DNA of 64,000 nucleotides from Mesaphorura yosii (taxonomy: Eukaryota > Arthropoda > Collembola > Poduromorpha > Tullbergiidae): assembly GCA_009869945.1 (NCBI GenBank), contig WIXG01000273.1, positions 45,763 through 109,762 of the forward strand, in the 5' to 3' direction. This document shows, piece after piece, positions 46,190-58,100 of the stretch (within the stretch, counting starts at the first letter, position 1; every line of letters starts with the position of its first letter). The notes under the pieces are model-generated. The model was not told the DNA's origin and did not search any database. It saw nothing but the letters and a program-made list of their open reading frames with translations. The translations under genes were made by a program, and so were the position numbers.

Positions 46190-49100
46190 CTGGAATCAAA
46201 GAAATTAAGAAATTTAGCGTATGATAAAATGAGAACGTTCAGAGAAATGAGGATAAAGGATTAGTTTGCATAATCCGCTACCAGGAATGGGAATTTTTTA
46301 TTCGCAGTATCGCCGAAAATAGTTTAGCAGTGGCTCCAGAAATACATGATAAAAGCTTCAAACTCGAGAGATCGTGTCTATTTTTGTTCAAGTTTTTCCC
46401 TTGAGTCTGGCGCCTGCCGAATCCAGAAATTGCTAAAAGCATTTTTGGAAAATTCTGATAAAGATATGAAATCGTCAATGAAAAAAGAGAAACAACGTCA
46501 TCAGATAATAACACACCGGCTTTCACGTTCTAAGAGCTCAAAGTTTTCCATCATGAATTTTGCAATGGGCCCTGGAGAGAGTGAAAACTGAAAAGTGCCC
46601 CACCAGCTCTAAAACAGTAAACGATAAAATATGCCAGTTGCAATCTCAAAGATCGACCGAAGATCACATTGCAGATTAGTCAAGACGGTCGAGCTGGATT
46701 AAAGCATGAGAGCGGCAGCAGCGCGAGAATGCACTGCTGCAGATGAGAGCCTCTGGCGAGATGAGAAAAAGATAAGGGACTATTGAAAATGTCAACATCA
46801 TTTCCGCTTAAGAATCTCAACGTGAGAAGAGAACAAAGGCATCGTCTTCTCGCCACAAAAGGCCACCTGCGCCGTAATGCCAGCACAGCAATATTGTCCA
46901 GAGCGTATAGAACCTAGTCAGGAGTCTAAAGAAAAGTTTCTCTGCCTTCACCTGAGCCGAGCCAACCCATTGTTTGTTTTCAAGACGGATAAATTCAATT
47001 ACTTTTAGACTTGAAACAACTTTCTTCTTTCTTAAGAACACGGATTAAGGCAAGAAAGAAAAGCTCAACATTAGCGTGAATTTTAAACTAAGCTGTTACG
47101 CAGGAGTACTCGAAGGACGTGTATTTTGCATATCTTACAAAGCGTACACAGACGAGAAAGAAAAGAAAGTTCCTGTCTTTCATGTTTCATGAGCCTGGTA
47201 TTGTTCGTGGTGGAATACAAAGTAGGCATCAATATTTTGGAATTTCGGCCATTGAGTAAAGCAAAAAAGGAGAGGTTGGCCTTCTCTGACCTCGGCTGCT
47301 GGTCCAGCTCGGCTGGAAATTGAAGCATTTACGCTCTTTGACGTCGGCTGCTTTCACTAATAGTGAGATTATTCAATTTGGCCATAAATTCTTTTCACAA
47401 ATGGATGGGAACAAAGTTTGTTATGGTTCAAAAGGAGCAAGTAATGAATGAAGACTCACTCAGTCGACTGCAGCGCAGTGGAAAAGTAAAGCGGCATATG
47501 GAATCGTGAATCGGATCATATTCTATCATTCAATATGGTCGCAGCCCAACAAACCTTCCTTAATTTCATTCCTGCTGTACAATGTGATCAATTTGACGAC
47601 CGAAATTGGATATTCCAAAAAATGCCGAGCATATGGTCGACTAAAATAAGTACAAGTAAGAGATGAACCAGCGCAGTGCTGTGCTTTGCTTGACTGGGCG
47701 TGTTATGAAAGAAATATGAATCGGCTCTGGCCGGAGCAGCGCTAGAGTCCATTACTTGCACAACTCCACTTGCAGACCCGGCCGGCCGCGGAATTGAGTT
47801 AACTGAATGTTGATTGCAAGTGGTGTGCGCTCGAATGAGCCCATATTTCATACAAACTGCAGCTCGTGCCACGCGTTGCTGTTCAATTCATAGCTAAACT
47901 ACGGGCTTGCTTCCCTGCTTAGCGGAGCGAGGATCTCGTTGAGCTCAGGGCCGAGAAACACCAGAAAGACAGGCAGGTGGAGGGTAAAGTGCACTTTAGC
48001 CACTTTCCACAATTCCCACTGACTGAGTGGTCCTCCATTTAGACAAGGCGACAGGACGACCGTGCCGTCGCAGCCGCTTCTTAATGGACTTGGGTTCGAT
48101 TTGAATGGAATTTCAGTGCAAATGTGACGGTTGATTTGCATGGAAATTCGCCGTACCGTGTCAGTATTAACGTGTCAACGTACCTCGATGGCTGACGAAG
48201 CCAGAGTGGAGGATGGAACCGAAAATGAGTATGCTTCATTCCAGACTGGGTCATTTGTATTCTTCCTGGCTGACGACTTCTTCTTCTTAAGCCTCTTGCC
48301 TCCGACGACGAGATACACCTTCACGTACGGATCTGAAAGAAAGCAGGAGGCAGACGCGTGAGCGTGATACGTGAAATACATGGCAGGAAATAATACGTCG
48401 CCTTTTCTCGATTAGTGTAACAATGCGTCATTAGTGTAATTAGGAATGAGACGCTCATCCTTGAAACTGAAACCCTGCAACACAAAGTCATTGTGAAGTT
48501 GAAGGTCGCCATCTTCATCGCCACGCCACCTCACGCGGGGACTGCGTGGTGGCACAGAGAGACGAGAATTCATTCGGCAGAACTGCTTCATTTGATCATT
48601 AATGCATTGTGTTGAATATGAAATAACGAAAAGTTAAGAGTAATTGCTAATTCAATACCCAAAGTTTCGGTATTTGTTTCGTAATTGACGAGCGTGTGTC
48701 GAACTTGCAAGAAAACAACAAAAACAGCATTTTTTCGTGCATTTGTAAATAAATACGTCGTCTGCGATCAAAGGAGACAGGGTTCGTTAAGATTGTTATG
48801 CGATATTGCCTCGTGCGCTCGGATTTTCTTCTGAAACATGAAAGAAAACCTCGCGTTCTCTTTCTCGTCGCGGACTTCCTTACGTCTTAACCGGATTTTA
48901 ACGGCCCTGCAATCTTTGAAGTGAGATTGCTAGACAATCAATTAAAGTTATGGCATAGATGGATTAGGAGCAGAGTGAAAGTTATTTCCAGAGACAATGC
49001 AGGATTTTCGGAGAGCGAAAGAGAGGGAACGTGAAAAAGAAATCAGAAATCAAAGACTTTCTTCCCGATTAGAAAGCACTCGAAAGCAAGGCGCAAGCTA

Positions 49101-52100
49101 AACAATTTAAATCTTCCCGAGACACACAACACAAAGCAGCGCTAAGAAATTGTAATGAATTTTCTCAACACGATTTGTCTGTAATCTTCCATTTGCTTAC
49201 CCAAAGTGTCTTTGTTGGGTGGTGAGTACAAATTTCTCGCCTTCAGGAGCACAACCGTCAAGCGTTCCGCCGAAGGAAGATACGAGAGCGAGACGAGAAT
49301 TTCCTGCCGCTCACCAGAGGGCTGAGTTGCAAGGAGCAGAAGGCAAGAAACGGAAACAATCAACAAACTGAATCGTGGGAAATCGTGCATTTAATCTGCG
49401 CGTTCGCACGCTACGCTCGCTCGCTTACCTTTTTGTTCTTGACTACTTCGGCCCAGATTTCCAGATTGGTTGTAACGTTGAAATCCTCAAGTCGCATTGT
49501 GACTTCGCCAACAACGTCATTCCTCGAGTAGCGATCGTAATCGAAAACCTGGAAAGTTGGGAAAAGTAAAATTTACTCGTACAACACCAAAGGAAATTAT
49601 TCATTACGGAGCCAAAGGGCGAGGTCTAAATTTAGCGCAATTCCAACAAACGCAAATAGTAAGTGCGACAGCGAGTTTAAAAATAACGGAATCCCATTGG
49701 CCTAAAAGTCCATCTTCTGAATAGTAAAAGGGATCACTTTTGCATATTGCAAATATTGCTCGCGCTACACATTTCTGCTTCTATTTCTGCTTCTGTTGCG
49801 CGTTTCTACCTCAGAGCCGTCGTAATTGTGTGGAAGAATGGAGCAAGTAAGCTACTTAGAATGTAAATATCCAAGTCTTGAAACAATATTACGGAAATTA
49901 GTTTTTTGAAGAGCTGGTCTCAAATGTTCTCTCGCTGCAGTCGCAATAGGCAATATGCTCAAAACACGGTCAAGGACGGGTAAAGGAAAGACAGGACTAT
50001 AGATTTCACGTTCCTCGTATGCACTACATTTCAATCACACAGCTGGACAAACATCTTTTTCGGAGCGAGTATGAACTCGAAAAGGTTCTGGAAAAAGTCT
50101 GCATTTGTATTTTTGTGAGCGCATCGGCTCGGTCGCGTCTTGTGTTTGCTCTTTGCGATGAGAATAATTTCTTTGTTTTTAAAATTATACTTTTCTCATT
50201 ATTGTTTGCCCAGCATTTCAATAAAAGCTCCGTTTCACGAGGGCATTGTAGTCTCGCAGGCAATGCAGGGCTATGTCGTGTCTTTCATGTCTTTACACAT
50301 GAAAACATTTGTATTTTTGAGTACGAGAAATACTCGTGTGAACCCGCACAGGTGGGCTCAGCATTCGAAAAAGAAAACTGCGTTGGGCGACTGTTTGTGC
50401 TCATTAACACACGAAAGGGCAGCCTACGGCTGACGGACGGTGCGACCCAAAGTCTTGACTCAATTCACGCTGCATTGTTATGTTTGCCGAAGTCAATTCA
50501 CCTTCGCCAACCACAAAGGCACTCCAAATTTGCAGTCAAAAGGTAACCCACAAAGTGAACTGGCGATGCGAAGCAGGGTAAGCCACAGCCACGTGGAAGC
50601 ACTCGCAACTCACATTCATTTCGTGTTTTCAATCAAATACTTTGGGCGGAGAATGTATACTCAATAGTGAATTCTGTATTGTACTCGCTCGAATGTTTAC
50701 GAGAAAGAATAAAGAAACTTAAAGTTAAACGCATCCACGTGCGCAAAAAACGCCATAAGACCCATGAACAAAAGGACGACCAAAACAAAAATAAAATTTA
50801 TTCAATCTTAATGGCGAAAGTAAACTTCAAAGGCAAATCGATGTCCCAAGCACCAAACACGGATGGGAAAGTTTTTAAATTCTATCGAGAGTTCCGATTC
50901 CATAAATTTCTTGTTCTTGAATGGAGGCAATGCTGAAGCAGAACGCGTGAAGCAGATGAGAGGAACATGCCGCTTTTGCCTACGTAAATGGATGGCTGTC
51001 CCGTCCCGTCTTCTGAAAGACAGTCGAGATCAAAGCGCACGTGCTTAATTAAATAATCCGATCCTTAATTACAAAAGACAAGAAATAACACGCATTTTTG
51101 CGCTTCGCATTAATGAGTTCTGACAAATTTCCTGATTAACCTTGATCCGGGATCTCGCCTGTCTCAACAACAACGTGCCTCGGCAGCTTTCACTGACTTT
51201 CTCTCACGCACGGCTTGAACTTTTTCAATGTCAGCAGCTAATTAACGAGTGACATTAATCTGCTTGAAGGGCAAAGATTACGTGTAGGCATCCAACAGTT
51301 TAATGCATTCTGACGCAATTTGTGGCTGGCTGGAGGAGGGAGAAGAGGCGCTGGAGCTTGCTTATGAATGCACGCTGCACGCGCGTACATCTTTGAAATG
51401 CCATTTCATTAAATATTCACGATGACAAGCACATGGAAGCTGGTTTGATGGTTAATTAATGCACGGCACTTGGAAGGCAATTAAAACTCATGCCTCTTGG
51501 GCTTCTGAATCCGAAACTTCAACCGGAAATACCGAGAATCAGTAAGGCAACTTGCTCGAACCCGGCCCGGTCCGGCGCCTGAAGCGGCAGCAACATCAGC
51601 AAACGGCGAACGGAGATTAAAGATGGGCAAAGTAAATATTTTTATTGGAGTCTTACATTAAAGCGAAAGGCCTTGATCGTGACTCGCAATGACGTTCTTT
51701 CGATTTCGCTCAAGAAAATAAAAACAGATACAATGGGCCGTGGGCAACCGACCAGAACGATAATGACGCCGCTCTCGCTTTGGGACGAGCATCGCGACCA
51801 GCAAACCAGCAAAGACGACGAGCGACGAGTGCTCGCATTTCTTTGGAGATCAGACATCAAACGCCGAGCTAACATGTGCCATTGCCGTTACAATTGCTTT
51901 TCGCCAGCAATACTTTCTATGACCTGAGTAATGAGAGGACACGAAATCCGATCAAAGACTCGCAAACGCGAACTGCGTCTTGCCCGACATCGTTTAATGA
52001 GACAAAATGAGATTTATTACATGGACTGGAATGGGATGTAATTGCTTTGCACAAGTTCGAGCTGCCGTTCGCTCGGCATTCCCATAATTCAAGGTTGTGG

Positions 52101-55100
52101 CTTCGCGCTACGTCCGGAAAAACAAAACTGCGTCGAACTAAACTGAACTTTAACTTTTCGCGAATGTAAACAAACAAACTGAGGCGAGCAAACTGGAAGT
52201 TTGCTGATCCTTGGCGGCTCAAATTCTGGCTGCTTTCGCTCTAAATTCCGTGTTTGTTGTCTTACCTGCAGACTGAGAATCCGCTCCTTGAGTTCGTCCT
52301 GAGAAATCGGAAACTTGAAGTGTTCATCGAAGAATGGATTCGGATCATTACGATGAATCTGCGTCTGACGCTTGCGCCCATCAACTTCTGGCGCGAGGCT
52401 CAGCCGAATGTATGGATCGTTGAAGCCGCCTTGATCACTTCCAGTCAGGTCGTGGGCTATCGAATTACAATGAACAAACAAGTTTTAAAACATTTTCTGC
52501 TTTGGCCAAGATGTCTCAGCTGTGCATGTCTATAAAATTATAATACGATAAGTTCACGCTTGCCGAAAAGCGGCATCTTTCGACACATTAACCCTCATAA
52601 ATTCGTGTCACTGTTGCAAGGGCACACATTCTTTGTAAAGCAGAAAATGCGAAATTCGATAAATTCCAAGCCCTTGCCCAAATTATGGTTTTCTTTGGAG
52701 ATATTTTTGCGCAAACATTGGCAAGTCACACTGCTATCAAGGATTTATGTCCAACTTGTTGCTCTTCTCGACAACTCTCACGCTTCAATTGTGCAAGGCA
52801 ATGCCTACTTATCGTGAGTGAAGAATTATTGATTCTTGGCTTACTTTTTCGCATCAACAAATGCCACTGAGGAAATAATGAGCTTATATGCTACCCAGGT
52901 AATTCCTGACAACACAACACATCAACGGACTGTAATCAGACTGCGACTGCAGGCAGGCAGGACTCCGACCCGTACGTGCCAGTGCCCGGGCTTTCACCTT
53001 TCCCTGCCAGCCGTTTAAAAATTTTCGAAACTTTTTCTCTGTGCCTATTTCAGTGATGAAATTATTCGGCCTTCTGTGTTTACATCAAAGCGAAAGCAAA
53101 GCCGAGTTAAATATTAAAGGAGATTAATAGACTTATATTTGAGTGAATTTTCCTGGAAGGCTTTTCAGGGTCTTTGGACAAATCCGTCAATAAAACCTTA
53201 TTTGAATAGCAAATACCGATTAATAGTGCGCCTATTACCGTGTGTGCACTTCGCTTTCGCAGGGAAAGAACGATACTCGAATGCTAACAGCGTTTGAAGC
53301 GGTTTCCAGATTTCTGGAATACCATGGCATCGCAGGTGAGATCAGAGCTTCAAAGACATTCCGAGGACGTATTATTTGCATTTCGTAGCAACCTGTCAGA
53401 TTCACTCACTGCCTGTATGCACCGCTGAGAGGCGAACAAGTGGAAGAAGTAACAGCTTAACAAAGAATGAAAGGATTACTTGGAAAATCAATTCCGAAAG
53501 GTTTCTTGAATAGCTTCGCTCCGTACCGAGCTCCTCTTTTCGTCGTGAGTCATTAATTCACCGACTTCTTTTAAGCTTGCGTATTGCAGATTATTTATGA
53601 CGAACGGAGAATTGCACGAGCGAAATTAATTCGTGCCGTTGCGCATTGAGAATTATTAAATAATTTGCGAGACACTCACCCTCGATGACGTGCACATGCA
53701 GATCCGATTTGTCCAAGTCGTACTTGAGACGCAGGTGAAGTCTTCCCAGTGGACTGGTTTTGTCGTGTGGCGACGAGCCCGGTTGGATGCTCGACGGAAG
53801 GAAGATGGTCACGTCCTTCTTCTGGTACAGATCGAGCTGCAGCGAGCCAAGCAGTGGCGAGACTGGTCCGGGTGACTGTGACGAGCTCTCGGAGAGTGTC
53901 GGTGACCGAGGCGGAATCAGCAACGGCGAGAGACAGCGCGAGCCGCGTCTGCATTGGAAAGAGACAAAATTACAATTTGTAATTTCAAATCGACTTGCCT
54001 TCCCGAAGGAGAAAAGACTCTAGACTCCCAGGAAACTGCAAATTAGATCTCGGAACCCGCACAATGCGGAACTGATTGGACGTGTTCCATGCAACGTGCA
54101 TGCGACATGCACGCAATGAATCTCGGGCATATGCTCGGGCAAATAAACAGGAAATTCTGCGCGTATCGGTTGCTTTAATCTCATCTTTAATTTCGATCTA
54201 TTCATCGGCTGTCTACTTAATTATGGGCTCCAGCTCAGTTCGCCCAGACTTCGTGTAGCATGTGCCATGAGCTATCAGCCATGAGCTCTGCCTTGCTCAT
54301 ACCTCAATAATCTATGGAAGCTTGTCAAGTGCAGTAATTCACTCATGCAGAGCTTTATTGTTGTTTATTACCGCTTTCTTCTCTTGTGGTCGGTCATTAT
54401 GATTGATCTGACCCAAATGACATTTTCACACTTTACCCATTCGTCTGCGCTGCGGCGCAATTCTTTGATTTACGTAAGTGCGTGCTGCCTCTGTAAAGGT
54501 CGCGTCTGGCGAGATGCGGCGAATGCTCTCATTGGACAAACGCAATTTCAGTCTGACAGTCGGATCAATAAATTCCTGCATGCAGCCAGGAGAACATGCA
54601 AATTATCATTCGGGCTTCTCTTCCTACTCGGCTAGGAAGGTTTTCCTAGGTTCGCAATTCGATTAGGATTCGTGGCAAAGTGGCACGACGGAGAAGCTGG
54701 AGCGCGATAATTACTTCACATTCTCATTGCACATCCGAAGTCGAAGAGCCAATTATCACCGCTCGTGTCAGTGCGGAGGTTTGCGGACGAGTTCAAGTGC
54801 GCCTTCCCTCGCGCACACGAGCCAAACAAGCAAGCGCGAGCGGTCGGTCGATGTCTATGCAAACTTTTGATACTAATTAACCGCGATTCATTGAAAATTA
54901 AGTGTTCCAGTTCAGTGCGCGTAAAAGTTGCTCAATATCCTGCACACGACGACGACAGTAGAAGATAAGACGCGCGTTTAATTAATCCCAACGAGACTCT
55001 CCAAAGTTTTCGCACAAACATCGCACTTGAACCGTGGTCCCGGTTGCAAGCGCTTTGATGCTTTGATTTTATTGCTCGAAAACAAAATCGATTCGCATTA

Positions 55101-58100
55101 AAAGTGCACACGCCCTTTGCCTCCGAACGCACGGGTTGGCCTGATAACCTTCGGACGTCGGGACGACGGTCGTGTCCGTGAACCGAATCTTTGTCGTTGG
55201 TCGAGTTCAATGAAGTTTTAATGAGATTGGCATTGGCTATACGGGTCGGGAATAATGAAAAAGTTGTATGCAAAGAAAGTGCCGATTAAAAGGCTCCAAA
55301 GGAACCTTTTTTCGAGAGTGACGCCACAACGACAGAATGTTGTATTTCCTTACTCATGTAAATGCTCGAGCATGTGAACAGGCTCGAAATTTCAACCCAG
55401 GTACTTTGTATTTACCGAAACTTTATCGCGACAGATTTTGTTCCCGTAATTTAGGCTAAAAGACATAAACCACCCCGAGGCGAGTCGAGACACGACCTGG
55501 AGTTCGTCCATCTTGTTTTCGTATTTATGCTATTGTACTTTCACTTGGCCTGCCACAAATTGCGACTTCAGTTCCCAGAATTGCTTACATCAAGTCGCAA
55601 ACGTGCGTGCTCGGTGCTTCATAGAAAAAGCTGAAGAGATGCTTGCCTCGAGTATATTTTTCATTTTGACTCAAGCACTTTGATGCACAGTTCCACAAGT
55701 TAAAAGTTGAGAGATGACTTTAGTTCACATTAATTATTTTCTCGAGTGTGAGAAGGCCTGAGCTAAGCAGGTCGGTCTTCTCTTCGGGTCTCACAAATGG
55801 TCACGTACAAATACGCACAAAACAAAACTAACGGTACGTGCATAGTTGGAAAGTTCGGTTCCAAGGGAGTCAGGCGGGATCGAAAATCAGTCAGAAGTCT
55901 GAAGCCGCTGAAGACTGAAGCTTTCCGTTTGACTTTGCCGTTTGGAATTTCTGTTCACTTAGAACTTTTTGGTCTTTGCAAGTTTCAAACAGGTTGCATG
56001 TGCCAAGGTCACCTTTCACGGGATTGTGACTGGACTGAGCAACAGGCGACTCGGTCAGAATTTGATTTGCAAAACAATGAGCTTTGATTTTGACAGCAAT
56101 TAGAGAATAATATTTTGTTATTGAACTATAAATAAGCGCGTATGTTTGAGCGTCGAAAGCTGTGAGAGTTGCAAGATAGAGTTTATCGCCAATCATCAAC
56201 TTTTTAATTTGGTTTAAATTCTCTAATTCAATTGTGACCGGCACGTGCAGTGAAAAGCATAGGCATGACGCATGCAGTCAGAAAGCTCATCGTATTCTGT
56301 TTAGAGATTGTCCGAGCGATTTCAATGCGATATTATCCTTTGCTTTGTGGTTCGCAGGAAATTGCGCGTCCGCGTGTGTCCCTAGCCGCGTTACCTGAGA
56401 CTGTTGGCCTGCATCAGCGGCTTGTCCGACAGCGAGTTCAGCGATGACTGCGACTGTGACGGTGTTTTCGGGTCGCCAATGCAAGCGGCGGCGCCAGCAG
56501 CAGTCGGGTTTGTTCCGTGAAGGTCAGCAATCGACGAGTTTGGAGAGCCTGTCTTCATTTCAAGCGACGCAGTTCGAGCCTGGAAATAAATTAGAAATAC
56601 AATCGTGAATTACTCCAATGTTGGATTCCCGGAATTCGCGACAGCACAGCAGCGGAGAAACGTCTCCACTGCTTTTGTTACTGCAGGAAAATTAGCTCCA
56701 GTCGGCTCGTGCAATTGCATATTTTATTTACTAATGACTGCTTCTGAAAAGATTCTGGGCTTCAGTGACGCGTAAAATTGTCTTCTTGTCCCGATCTGAA
56801 TGAATCGCGCACTTTAAAATTGAGAATCTGTTCGCTCTCTCTTCCGCTTCATTGCGAAAACGCAATGCCTGGCTTTCATTACGGAATTGTGGATGCATAA
56901 GAACTAATTTTATTCCGTCATTAAATTAATGCACGAAATATCGAGATTTCATTTATTTACCGAGAGGGACTGCGAGAGCCGAAGAATGACTTTTCCATAT
57001 TTTAATCTATTCATATGTGAAGCCATGCCAGCGTCTGAGGCTCCCGCTCTCGCGCTCGTGTTCAGAAAGCCTCTTACAAAGCGGGCGCATGCAGAAGAAG
57101 TATGCTCAGAATTCCAGAAAAATATTTCACGCGAAAAAATCGCGAGAATACTCGAGGCGAGGACAGCACCGGCGTGTCATCATTTCCAAAGCCTGCTGCG
57201 AATTCCGCAAAATGTAGTTGGACTACGAATTCTTGAGTCTGCCTTCAAGGCGACTGCTGCGACTCGAGTCACTTTGTGACAGGATACATCCAAGCTCAAA
57301 TTTCTTCTGTACCGCTAACGCTAATGCAGGCACGTCTACGTCTACGCTGAATTTGGTTAAAAGACATCCGTCTTCGTCTTCGTGGGCAAGTACATACCTA
57401 CGTAAGAATGTACGCGTATTTGTGTCAATCCGGCACTCTCACCCGTGCTACACGAATTTCATTTTATTGTGCTTGATTTCTCCTTCGCTCAGCACTGCAC
57501 AGCACAGTACATGAGTTCGTGTTCGATGCTAAATTGACGGATTCGTTCCTCAAGAATCGTCGCATTATAATGGTAATCGCATCCGTATAAGCAAGCGCAC
57601 ACAAATCATCATTGAATCTATATGCCGCTATTCTAAAGCTTTCCTAAGCCATATACGTAAGCCTGATAATAATTCCATTCAATATGTGCGAAATTTATTC
57701 AAATACAAATCAAAGCGCACGGGGGATTTTCATCATCTGTTTCTTGCTTGCTGGCTGGCTCTGGCTTATTACATACGAAAGGACGAGTGCTGATCCACAA
57801 TTCGCGAATCGTAATCCGAGCCGTTTGATTATTACGCAAAGTCAAAATCGTCGTCGACGAAGGCGCAATAAAATACGATACGGAAAACGAGCGGAGAAGA
57901 TGGAATCAATTTATTCTCATTAGGCGAATGGAGAGATGCCGCGGCAGAGAGAAGAAAGCACAGCTTTCCTCCCATTTCGCCTTCGTTCTGCGCTGCGTAC
58001 GGGCGAGTACGGAGAAAGTTTAAAATGTAATAAATAAGCTCAGGGTTATTAAATGAGGGCCTCTCTTTCTCTTCCTTCCTTGCAGGGATTCCCGCAGCTG

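Noticed and set aside
47899-48120. Minus-strand frame ([15 protein letters not shown]) first taken for the synaptotagmin C-terminus
   Set aside because: No acceptor restores phase with the exon ending at 48184. The exon at 46031-46189 fits phase and carries the true HWND and MWH motifs.
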